64,000 nt of DNA from JBBQED01 sp038320345 (GTDB lineage: Bacteria > Bacteroidota > Bacteroidia > AKYH767-A > OLB10), in contig JBBQED010000007.1 of NCBI GenBank assembly GCA_038320345.1, forward strand, positions 62,001-126,000, read 5' to 3'. This document shows positions 9,105 through 17,106 of the stretch, in pieces. The notes under the pieces were generated by a model that saw only the letters and a list, made by a program, of their open reading frames with translations, ran no database searches and was not told the DNA's origin. The number at the start of each line of letters is the position of its first letter. Position 1 is the stretch's first letter. Made by a program: the position numbers and the translations under genes.

Positions 9105-9623
9105 ATGAATGTAACTGCTGACCCCAATATCCCATCTGCTTTTAGAGGTTATATTGAACTAAATGGAAATGATGAACTTTTAAATGCTTTAAACGAATCG
9201 TACTCAATACTAGAATCTGAAGAAATGAACCTTTTCAAAAATTTAGGTTCAAAAGTTTATGCTCCGGGTAAGTGGACTATATATGATATTCTCCAGCATC
9301 TTATCGACACTGAACGGATAATGACCTACAGAGCTGTTTGTTTTGCAAGAAAAGATTCTACACCGCTCCCCGGTTTTGAAGAGAATGATTATGCCGCCGC
9401 AAGTAATGCCAATCAACGTAGTTTCGAGAATTTACTGAATGAACTAAAGTTAATAAGGAAATCAAGTATACTTTTATTTGAATCCTTCACAGACGATATG
9501 CTCTTATCTACAGGCATAGCTAATGGAAACAAAATTAGTGTGCTATCATTAGGCTTAGTAGTATCTGGTCATCAGAAACACCATTTCAAAATAATCAGAG
9601 AAAGATATCTTCCGCTGTTATGA
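9105..9623 (+). CDS. DinB-superfamily protein
   Basis: 172-residue soluble protein of the DinB/YfiT-like four-helix bundle family. The segment YAPGKWTIYDILQHLIDTER and the phrase FARKDSTPLPGFEENDYA are typical. Three histidines that usually bind a divalent metal are present: H65 in LQHLIDTER, and H156 and H160 in GHQKHHFKII near the C-terminus. Members act as metal-dependent thiol transferases or are of unknown function; the substrate cannot be read here. The gene stands alone between a terminator and the convergent rluD. ATG 9105 follows an A-rich tract without a Shine-Dalgarno sequence. Confidence 0.85.
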   Translation: MNVTADPNIPSAFRGYIELNGNDELLNALNESYSILESEEMNLFKNLGSKVYAPGKWTIYDILQHLIDTERIMTYRAVCFARKDSTPLPGFEENDYAAASNANQRSFENLLNELKLIRKSSILLFESFTDDMLLSTGIANGNKISVLSLGLVVSGHQKHHFKIIRERYLPLL

Positions 9624-9784
9624 AATACTCCATTGGAAGTTTAGACAGTTGAAGAAAGTGGAGACCAAGTATTATTTCAGGAATAACAATCAGTGTTTTC
9701 AAAACAAATTATTTGCCTACCATCTGAAATAAAAAGGTTAAAAGAAATTAATCATTCAACAGAAAAGTATTTCAACTAAATATT

Positions 9785-10894
9785 TCAGGATTCCTCTCCT
9801 TGTACTTCCTGATTAATCCCACTTCTATCGAGTTTCAATTGTGTATTGGAATAACCTCTCCACTTCTCGAGTACTGCAGTAAAATCAGCAGGTAACTCAG
9901 TTTCAAAATACATTTTTCTGCCATCAGCAGGATGGGTAAATCCAAGAGAACGTGCGTGCAAAGCCTGACGAGGAATAATTTCAAAACAATTTTGTACAAA
10001 CTGTTTATACTTACTAAAAACAGTTCCTTTCAGAATTTTATCACCGCCATAGGTATCATCATTAAAAAGGGAATGACCTATGTATTTCATATGTACACGA
10101 ATCTGATGTGTTCTACCGGTTTCCAATTTGCATTCAACAAGTGAAACATAGCCGAACCGTTCGAGCACTTTGTAATGAGTTACGGCATGTTTACCATGAA
10201 GACCTTCTGGAAAAACATCCATGATTTTACGATCACTTAAACTTCGAGCAAGATTACCAGTAACTGTACCTTCCTCTTCTTGGAAATCTCCCCACACCAG
10301 CGCATTATAACGCCTAACAATTGTGCGATCGAAAAATTGCTTTGCAAGATGCGTTAATGCTTTTTCATTCTTCGCAACAACGATTAATCCCGAGGTATTT
10401 TTATCGATCCGGTGTACTAAACCAGGACGTACTGAATCTGCTTTAATAGGTTTATCCTTTAACTCCGGATACATATAATGCACCAATGCATTGATCAACG
10501 TACCACGGTAATTTCCATAGGCAGGATGAACTACCAAACCCGGAGGTTTATTAATGATAAACAGATCATCATCCTGATAAACGATATCGAGTTTGATATC
10601 ATCAGGATAGAGTTCAATATCACGAGGAGGATGAGCAAGAACGATTGAAATTACATCACCTGGCTTTATTTTATAACTCGATTTTACATTCTTTTTATTG
10701 ACGAGGATAGATCCTGCTTCGGCGGCATTTTGAATTCTGTTTCGGGAGGTGTTAGCCATCCTGTTAAACAGATATTTATCAATTCGCGTTTGTGCCTGAC
10801 CATTTTCTACCACTAAACGATGATGTTCATAAAGCTCATCTTGCTCTTGGTCAGAGGGTAAATCTTTGTCTAAATCTTCATCATTACTTATCAT
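9785..10894 (-). CDS. RluA-family 23S rRNA pseudouridine synthase (RluD-like)
   Basis: Converts specific uridines of 23S rRNA to pseudouridine. The 369 residues comprise an acidic N-terminal tail, an S4 RNA-binding domain (about residues 36-85, with TRIDKYLFNRMANTSRNRIQ) and the RluA catalytic domain. The catalytic aspartate is D164 in HRIDKNTSGL; LFIINKPPGLVVHP and the C-terminal GRTHQIRVHMKYIGH and RQALHARSLGFTHP are the other family motifs. S4 plus catalytic domain points to the RluD/RluC type rather than RluA. AAAGGA, a possible Shine-Dalgarno sequence, lies 8 bases before the ATG. It is the last gene of the ddl-PASTA-cargo run, 55 bases after the cargo gene. Confidence 0.92.
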   Translation of the reverse strand: MISNDEDLDKDLPSDQEQDELYEHHRLVVENGQAQTRIDKYLFNRMANTSRNRIQNAAEAGSILVNKKNVKSSYKIKPGDVISIVLAHPPRDIELYPDDIKLDIVYQDDDLFIINKPPGLVVHPAYGNYRGTLINALVHYMYPELKDKPIKADSVRPGLVHRIDKNTSGLIVVAKNEKALTHLAKQFFDRTIVRRYNALVWGDFQEEEGTVTGNLARSLSDRKIMDVFPEGLHGKHAVTHYKVLERFGYVSLVECKLETGRTHQIRVHMKYIGHSLFNDDTYGGDKILKGTVFSKYKQFVQNCFEIIPRQALHARSLGFTHPADGRKMYFETELPADFTAVLEKWRGYSNTQLKLDRSGINQEVQGEES

Positions 10895-10949
10895 CAGCGA
10901 TCCTTTATTAAAAAAAGCAGGTAATTAAAATTACACTGGGAATTTTTTT

Positions 10950-12869
10950 TTAATGTTGAGTGATTATCAGTTTTCTAACAATTGAAATGCCATCGAACTG
11001 ATTTATTTTAACCAGATATATCCCCGGTATAAAATCAACAGTTGAGAATGCTAGCGCAAATGGAACTTTACTAATTTCTTTTCCTTGCAGATCAGTTATT
11101 ACAATATTTTCAACTTGTGTTGCATCAGCATTGCGGATACTAAAATAATGTTCTGTAGGATTTGGGAAGAGCAGATAATCATTAGCCATAATTTCCGGAT
11201 TTGAAATCCCAGTAAACAAAGAAGTATCCCCCATTACAGGGCGAATCATGAAGCTACCCGTAGCAACTCCCACTGGAATCCAAGATCCATTCACATTATA
11301 AAACATCTTGCTATTAGAATTCGTATTTCTATCAAAACCAAGATGCAAACCATCAGGTAAAACCTGTTGAAATCCAACATAAATAGTTCCACTAACTGGT
11401 ACAATCTGATCAAGCACATAAGTAGCAAATCCATTAATTGTATCTACATACACCGGCTTTTGATTTGTTTCCTGATAAATTAAAGTTTCAGGACTCAAAC
11501 TACTCCAGATTTTGATGGTGAAAAGTTTATTAGAAACATTCAGATTTTGCTGTAAAAACATGAAGCGAACTGCGCGAAGTGTATCTGGTTTTATAATATC
11601 AAATTGCATTGCCAGCTTACCATTAGGCGCATTTACCAGATCATAGCCAACTTCTGCAGTTCCATCATCATAACTGTAGTAATTATAGAATTCTTGCTTG
11701 TAAAAAACGGTGTCATTGGTTTTTATACCAGGTGCAGAACTCAGATTTGAGAAATAGGTTTTGTACGTAAAGAAAGTACTGTCAATAGTTAGTGAAGGCG
11801 TATTCGGAAACAAACCGGAAAGTGGAAATGTATAATTCAGATTTACGTTTTTAGGACGGCCTGCGAAAATATTTCCATTGGTGATTCCAAAACTGTAAAC
11901 TAATGATTCAACATAATCATAAATCCTGTTGTTGAAACCAACATCTTCATTTGAGCTGCTGTTTACTCTATAATTAACCGTAGCAGAATCTTTAATGATG
12001 GCTTGCTGATCTGGATTGCTCAAGTAAGTAAAATGATCCCATGGAATAGAAGTAAATCCTGATAAAAGTGAAGCAGCGGGTAACGTATACGCAATATCCG
12101 TAATCGTTGTATCCATCTGGTTGGTAAAATTATTATAAGCTTTATACAACCTCACATAATCTAAATGCCATTGATCAAGACTTCCTGTTTGTCCGCCATA
12201 ACTACGGAACCGAAATTGAAATCCATCCGCTAAAAATGCAGGATTCGTAATTCTTACTTGAACACTGCTAAATACAGTATCGTTCCCTCCAAAGACACCC
12301 CCAACTTTAAACCATTGACGGCTCCAAAGTGTAGTAACAGGATCTAAAAACTCAAGTAATAAACTATCATTGGTGTCTGGAGCATCTCCCCAACCTTTCT
12401 TTTCGTAATAGAAACTTAGTGTAATACTATCTCCAATAGAATATTGACCACCACCTGAAGACGCAGGTTTAGTGAGGAGAAATATAGGTTTAGAAGTTAG
12501 TGTATCGCAATATCCCTGAGCAGAAGAAAACGTATTCACATATGCATTACCGTATGCATCTAGTCCATCGAATGTAGCCACGCCAATTGTGAATGGATTT
12601 CTCGGAAAATCATCATTAATGAAAACTAATTTATCCAGCCAGAGATTTGCATCTGGATATACCTCGGTGCCCGAGAAATCATCAACGAATGGAATATCTA
12701 AAGTATCTACAGCTAAGATTTTGTTAGTAGAAACAGGATTATTCAGAATGTATTTTTTGATGACTGGATTAGAATTTAAGGGAACAAGTTGCTCTTGCTG
12801 CGCCATTACTTGTGCTGAAAAAAATAATCCCAGCAATAGGAAATAGCGAAATGGAAAGAAAGGATTCAT
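10950..12869 (-). CDS. Secreted protein with T9SS sorting domain, in the ddl-PASTA-rluD operon
   Basis: 639-residue exported protein: signal peptide MNPFFPFRYFLLLGLFFSAQVMAQ, a long beta-rich body without a domain I can name, and a type A T9SS sorting domain (DYLLFPNPTEHYFSIRN ... GIYLVKINQFDGISIVRKLII). An early segment (IPFVDDFSGTEVYPDANLWLD) and a jelly-roll-like region (SITLSFYYEKKGWGDAPDTND) resemble carbohydrate-binding or choice-of-anchor folds. It starts 29 bases after the PASTA gene stop and is followed by rluD, so it is probably co-transcribed with cell-wall and rRNA-modification genes. Whether that means a cell-wall-linked role is open. Confidence 0.82.
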   Translation of the reverse strand: MNPFFPFRYFLLLGLFFSAQVMAQQEQLVPLNSNPVIKKYILNNPVSTNKILAVDTLDIPFVDDFSGTEVYPDANLWLDKLVFINDDFPRNPFTIGVATFDGLDAYGNAYVNTFSSAQGYCDTLTSKPIFLLTKPASSGGGQYSIGDSITLSFYYEKKGWGDAPDTNDSLLLEFLDPVTTLWSRQWFKVGGVFGGNDTVFSSVQVRITNPAFLADGFQFRFRSYGGQTGSLDQWHLDYVRLYKAYNNFTNQMDTTITDIAYTLPAASLLSGFTSIPWDHFTYLSNPDQQAIIKDSATVNYRVNSSSNEDVGFNNRIYDYVESLVYSFGITNGNIFAGRPKNVNLNYTFPLSGLFPNTPSLTIDSTFFTYKTYFSNLSSAPGIKTNDTVFYKQEFYNYYSYDDGTAEVGYDLVNAPNGKLAMQFDIIKPDTLRAVRFMFLQQNLNVSNKLFTIKIWSSLSPETLIYQETNQKPVYVDTINGFATYVLDQIVPVSGTIYVGFQQVLPDGLHLGFDRNTNSNSKMFYNVNGSWIPVGVATGSFMIRPVMGDTSLFTGISNPEIMANDYLLFPNPTEHYFSIRNADATQVENIVITDLQGKEISKVPFALAFSTVDFIPGIYLVKINQFDGISIVRKLIITQH

Positions 12870-12898
12870 ATCAATGAAAGATTATTTGAGAATTAATT

Positions 12899-13660
12899 TT
12901 AATGCAGATAGAGATCTATAGATTCTCCCTGTTTAACGAATACGGAATCACCGGGCATTGGAACCTGACGATAAACTTTGGCAGTGGTTGTATCAACTAC
13001 AGAAGCATCGTACACTGTTGCACCCGCATTGAGTTGTGAACCTTGCAATACGAACATCACTTCTTCAAGTGTTAAACCGATGAGTTGAGGAACAGGAACA
13101 TCGGTATTTCCAATTCCATCACCCAATACTAAATCAATCACTGATCCTTTCGGTAATTCATCTCCGGTCTTTAAGGTACGACCATTATTTAAAATGGTAA
13201 GTACAGCATCTTTTGCGAGATCAGGCCGATAAGTCAGTGTTCCCACTTTTAGTCCATATGAATTTAGAATAGCTTCTGCTTGGCGATGGGAAACATCAAC
13301 TAGATTGGGAATTTTAACTTGAGGCGCAACGGTTCTTGTGATCGTTACATATACTGTTCTGTTTTCTTTAACCAATTCGGAGGGAGCAGGATCTTGTTCA
13401 ATTACTACTCCAGGAGGTTTACCAAGAATAAAAACTGAAGAATCAGAAATTTTTATCCTCAGTGATTTATTTGAAAGAAAACTTTCAAGCTCCGAAAACT
13501 TCATCCCCCGCAAATCAGGAACAGTGATTGTTTCGCCATGATTGGTATACGTATTCAGCCAGCTATAAACTCCGAAGGTAGAGAAGAACAAAACACCTAC
13601 AATGATGGATAATTGCAAGAGAAATGTTTTCGATTTCAGGAAGGACAGGATTTTTTGCAT
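12899..13660 (-). CDS. Membrane-anchored PASTA-domain protein
   Basis: 253 residues: a short cytoplasmic start, one transmembrane helix (about residues 14-34, LQLSIIVGVLFFSTFGVYSW) and three PASTA repeats in the periplasm. The repeats begin ITVPDLRGMKFSELESFL, VKIPNLVDVSHRQAEAIL and VPVPQLIGLTLEEVMFVL. PASTA domains bind uncrosslinked peptidoglycan or stabilise penicillin-binding proteins and kinases; here there is no kinase or transpeptidase domain. It starts 2 bases after the stop of the tandem D-Ala-D-Ala ligase gene, so the two are translationally linked. A role in sensing or handling peptidoglycan stems is an inference from the domain and neighbour. Confidence 0.92.
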   Translation of the reverse strand: MQKILSFLKSKTFLLQLSIIVGVLFFSTFGVYSWLNTYTNHGETITVPDLRGMKFSELESFLSNKSLRIKISDSSVFILGKPPGVVIEQDPAPSELVKENRTVYVTITRTVAPQVKIPNLVDVSHRQAEAILNSYGLKVGTLTYRPDLAKDAVLTILNNGRTLKTGDELPKGSVIDLVLGDGIGNTDVPVPQLIGLTLEEVMFVLQGSQLNAGATVYDASVVDTTTAKVYRQVPMPGDSVFVKQGESIDLYLH

Positions 13661-13662
13661 AG

Positions 13663-16368
13663 TTACTGAGTAATTCCTGCGGGTTGGGTATTATTTCTTC
13701 TCACTCCAAAATCAAGAATATGATCGATAAATTCGTATGGTTTGTACTGAGCAATCGCTGCCTGATGGAAAATACACGTGGCGGGTGTCATTCCTGGAAG
13801 TGAATTCACTTCAATAAAGATTACTTCTATACTTTCTTCTTCATAAATTCTCACAAAGGCATCAATGCGTGCATATCCTTCAATTTTCAATAGACGAGCA
13901 GCTTTTTCGAATTCAATTTTTATTTTTGATGAAATGATTTTATTGCTGATGGCATTTTTACTGTAACGAGCTGGAGTAATATTCTGACCTTGGCCTGCCA
14001 AGAATTTTTCTTCGAGTGATAAAATATCTCCTTCAGAAAGCGCTTCAGAAGCTTCAAAAACTTCATAGGTAAGCTTACCTTGCTCATCGAAGGCAGTGAG
14101 CATTCCGCCTGTGATCTCCAAGAAACGAGCAGCGCCATTTGCAGTGATCAGATCTTCAACCAGAATCAATTTTTTCTGAGGAAATTCTTCTTTCGGTTTA
14201 ATTTTCAATTTCGCTGCACTTTCCGGATTGAGATCTGTTTCAATTCGGAAAATCAACGCAGCATAAGCAGCAAGTTCATCTTTACTACGAATAATCTTCA
14301 CTGCCGAACTGCATCCATCATCCACAGGTTTCACTACAAATGGGAACGTAAAAGTTCGTGTTATAGTATCTAAATATACATCAGGATTATCTTTCCATTC
14401 ATCACCTGTAAATAATTGATGTTTTGCTACATGAAAACCATGCTTACGAAGGATTTCATTGGTTTGGTATTTATCGATAGTGACTTGTGAAGAGCCAGGA
14501 CCAGAACCATTATACGGCAGACGATACTTTTCCAATTGTTGCTGAACAGACCCATCCTCACCTGGGCGACCATGCAGCGCAATGAATATCACATCAAACA
14601 ACTCTGCCATTTGTTCATAGGTCAGTTGCTGAGGAGACTCAATATTTTTTGCAGCACCAAAACGATCGGTGACATTTTTACATTTCGCAATGATCTCCTG
14701 AATTACAGGATGAATATGAAAGTGTTCGATTTTTTCACGGATATCATCGGCATTATCTTTCAGTAAAGTATTTACTGGTAAAGTATAAAGAAGATGATTA
14801 GAATCACTTCCTGTTAAAAAAACAGGTACCGGATCATACTTTTCACTAGAGGATAATTTTTCATAAATATTTCTGCCACTTTCTACGGAGATATGACGTT
14901 CTGAAGAATAACCTCCAAGTATAACGGCAGCGCGTATCCGTAATGTAAGACTTTTTTGTCCTTCATCAATCAATTTATCCAGCCTGCGAATGAGCAATGG
15001 AATTTTGTCATAAGCCTTCTGATCATGAAGTCTATTTTTTAATGAAGTGCTGATGATATAGGTAATAAACTGTGAAGGATTTAATCCAATCTCCGCTGCT
15101 TGATGAAAGAAGAATGAGCTAGGCATCATTCCCGATGTAGTATTCGGATCATTCAGCAATACTTTTCCATCAGCAGTAATGAAACCATCGATACGAGCGT
15201 AAACATTGAAATGAAGAGCACTATACAATTTTTCACAAGAGGAGCGAATTAGATTAATCTGCTCATCCGGCAATTGAATCGGAGTAATTTTTCTACTAAG
15301 TCCTGGGAGATATTTTGAACGATAATCAAAAAGTTCTTTTCCTTTTCTAATTTCAGTGGGAGGTAATGCAACAGGATTTCCTTTTTCATCTTCAATAACG
15401 ATGCAAGAAAATTCTTTTCCTTCAATAAATGATTCTGCGATAATAGTACTTTCACCGTCAACGGCAACTAGTGTAAGTTTTTCTTCTTGATCTGCAAAAA
15501 GGTCCATCATCACAGAAAGTAATTCTTCCGGATGATAAAAAACGCGAGAGCCGATCATCAATGGCATTCCGATTCCTTCGCGGATATCAGCAATATCTCG
15601 GATTAAAGAAACTTTATCATCAAAATTAAGTTGGTCCCAAAACGATTTTCTAATCTCTCTGATGAATAAACTTTTATGAACTGCATCTATAAATTTATTC
15701 AGATCATCATCCGACAATACACTAACGCCGATGGATGAACCCTGATTAGCTGCTTTGAGTACACAGGGTAAGCCTACTTCCGTTTTTATCGTTGTAAAAA
15801 AACTGCTTTTGTCAGTTTGTTGGATCCATGACTCTCGTTCGAACGTAAAATATTTTGGAGTATCGAAACCAGCCTTCTGTATGAACTGCTTTTGAATTGC
15901 TTTATTCATTCCAATTGCAGACGACAAAATACCAGATCCCGTATATGGGATTCGTAGATATTCGAGCATGCCTTGCAATCTGCCATCTTCACCATCTGCT
16001 CCATGCAAACAAAGGAACGCCACATCAATCAAGGTAGGAAGTCCGGTCAGATCAACTTTAGCACCTATTTTATGAAAGAGTTTATATTGATCGCTCTTAT
16101 CCATGTTACCAAGACTTTCAGCATATACCTGAAAATCATTAGTGCTGGAAGGAAGAAATTCTGCTGGGGGATAAAAATCACGGATACTTCCTTTGTAAAC
16201 ATACTCCCAACTCAGTAATACGAGATTACCGAAACTATCAACAAACAGTGGAATGGGGTCAAATATTGACTTATTGAGATTGTCATAAACTGTGCGCCCA
16301 CCAGCAAACGAGACTTCCCGTTCACGAGATGCGCCACCGAAAATGACGCCGATACGAATCTTTTCCAT
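13663..16368 (-). CDS. ddl: Tandem (two-in-one) D-alanine--D-alanine ligase
   Basis: About 901 residues, roughly three times a normal Ddl (300-360). It holds two complete ATP-grasp ligase modules. Numbering from ATG 16368, module 1 (residues about 1-450) has GGASREREVS (E16), HGADGEDGRLQ, YTGSGILSSAIGMNKA, NQGSSIGV (S211), FDYRSKYL (Y353) and LLNDPNTTSGMMPSS. Module 2 (about 478-885) has GGYSSERHIS (E490), HGRPGEDGSVQ, YNGSGPGSSQVTIDK, DDGCSSAVK (C686 at the S211 position), LSLEEKFL (F789 at the Y353 position) and FIEVNSLPGMTPA (E853, N855). Module 1 thus keeps the E-S-Y triad known from E. coli DdlB but has D407 for the metal-binding glutamate; module 2 is the reverse. I reject the TTG start at 16377, which lies in a -7 element. 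It precedes a PASTA gene by 2 bases. D-Ala-D-Ala synthesis by module 1 is likely; module 2's substrate is open. Confidence 0.9.
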   Translation of the reverse strand: MEKIRIGVIFGGASREREVSFAGGRTVYDNLNKSIFDPIPLFVDSFGNLVLLSWEYVYKGSIRDFYPPAEFLPSSTNDFQVYAESLGNMDKSDQYKLFHKIGAKVDLTGLPTLIDVAFLCLHGADGEDGRLQGMLEYLRIPYTGSGILSSAIGMNKAIQKQFIQKAGFDTPKYFTFERESWIQQTDKSSFFTTIKTEVGLPCVLKAANQGSSIGVSVLSDDDLNKFIDAVHKSLFIREIRKSFWDQLNFDDKVSLIRDIADIREGIGMPLMIGSRVFYHPEELLSVMMDLFADQEEKLTLVAVDGESTIIAESFIEGKEFSCIVIEDEKGNPVALPPTEIRKGKELFDYRSKYLPGLSRKITPIQLPDEQINLIRSSCEKLYSALHFNVYARIDGFITADGKVLLNDPNTTSGMMPSSFFFHQAAEIGLNPSQFITYIISTSLKNRLHDQKAYDKIPLLIRRLDKLIDEGQKSLTLRIRAAVILGGYSSERHISVESGRNIYEKLSSSEKYDPVPVFLTGSDSNHLLYTLPVNTLLKDNADDIREKIEHFHIHPVIQEIIAKCKNVTDRFGAAKNIESPQQLTYEQMAELFDVIFIALHGRPGEDGSVQQQLEKYRLPYNGSGPGSSQVTIDKYQTNEILRKHGFHVAKHQLFTGDEWKDNPDVYLDTITRTFTFPFVVKPVDDGCSSAVKIIRSKDELAAYAALIFRIETDLNPESAAKLKIKPKEEFPQKKLILVEDLITANGAARFLEITGGMLTAFDEQGKLTYEVFEASEALSEGDILSLEEKFLAGQGQNITPARYSKNAISNKIISSKIKIEFEKAARLLKIEGYARIDAFVRIYEEESIEVIFIEVNSLPGMTPATCIFHQAAIAQYKPYEFIDHILDFGVRRNNTQPAGITQ

Positions 16369-16374
16369 GAAATG

Positions 16375-16382
16375 CAAAGTTA
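16375..16382 (-). promoter_or_regulatory. -7 element of the ddl gene
   Basis: TAACTTTG on the minus strand, exact TAnnTTTG, only 6 bases before the ddl ATG at 16368. No good -33 TTG found. It would give an almost leaderless transcript and separate ddl from rdgB. Confidence 0.5.
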
Positions 16383-16462
16383 AGCATTTGCCTCCGCTAA
16401 AATGACCTTGCGGGAAAGGCTAAACTGAACAAGTTTTCAAGATCGTTACTTCATAAAAATTG

Positions 16463-17068
16463 TCACTCATCTTTGTGAAGTTGTTCTTCTAAAAATTTTA
16501 CAACTAACCGTAACGCACGACTACGATGACTCATAGCATTTTTTTCCAATGAGCTCATCTGAGCAAAAGTGCGGTTTTCACCATCTGGAATAAAAATAGG
16601 GTCATACCCAAAACCATGATCGCCAATAGGCGAATTCGCAATATTGCCCTTGATAACACCTTCAAAAATATGTTCTTTTCCATTGATAATCAAAGCCATA
16701 ATGGTTATAAAATAAGCACTTCTGTCTTTCATCTCAATTAACTCGGTCAGCACTTTATTGATATTGGCAGAATCATTTCTGGGTAGCCCTGCATAAAAGG
16801 CAGAATCGACTCCTGGTCGGCCATCAAGGGCATGAATGATCAGACCAGAATCGTCTGCAAGACAATTCAAACCAGTGAGTTTCCAAAATGTTCTTGCTTT
16901 CTGTAAAGCATTTCCATTGATGGTGCCTGTTGTTTCAGGCAACTCCATCGTAAAATTATTCTCATTAAGCGTTGAGAAAATGAAACCTGGAGGGGCGCTC
17001 TCACGTATTTCATTCACTTTGTGTTGGTTATTAGAAGCAATTACCAATTTGATTGCTGATTGAGCCAT
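16463..17068 (-). CDS. rdgB: XTP/dITP diphosphatase (RdgB/HAM1 family)
   Basis: House-cleaning pyrophosphatase that hydrolyses dITP, XTP and similar deaminated purine nucleotides. The 201 residues show the family motifs in order: VIASNNQHKVNEI near the N-terminus, GNALQKARTFW, LADDSGLIIHALDGRPGVDS, SAFYAGL, GFGYDPIFIP and the C-terminal MSHRSRALR. Length is typical. The gene is divergent from the 17107 gene with 38 bases between the ATGs; on the minus strand TAGTTTCG (17093-17100) is a possible weak -7 element overlapping the plus-strand leader. It precedes ddl by about 95 bases. Confidence 0.95.
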   Translation of the reverse strand: MAQSAIKLVIASNNQHKVNEIRESAPPGFIFSTLNENNFTMELPETTGTINGNALQKARTFWKLTGLNCLADDSGLIIHALDGRPGVDSAFYAGLPRNDSANINKVLTELIEMKDRSAYFITIMALIINGKEHIFEGVIKGNIANSPIGDHGFGYDPIFIPDGENRTFAQMSSLEKNAMSHRSRALRLVVKFLEEQLHKDE

Positions 17069-17077
17069 AACAGTACC

Positions 17078-17085
17078 TACCTTTG
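17078..17085 (+). promoter_or_regulatory. -7 element of the 17107 gene
   Basis: TACCTTTG, exact match to TAnnTTTG, 21 bases before ATG 17107. TTG at 17053-17055 (22-base spacer) is the nearest possible -33 element. The TTG in this element opens an alternative reading frame at 17083 that I reject as a start. Confidence 0.45.
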
Positions 17086-17106
17086 ATCAACCCGAAACTA
17101 AGTAAA

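Noticed and set aside
9624..9784. Terminator between dinB-like gene and rluD
   Set aside because: Only a weak five-pair stem around 9672-9686 is visible, without T-tract; not reported as a feature.
14080..14373. 97-codon plus-strand frame opposite ddl
   Set aside because: Antisense to a clearly conserved ligase module; no start context and no recognisable product.
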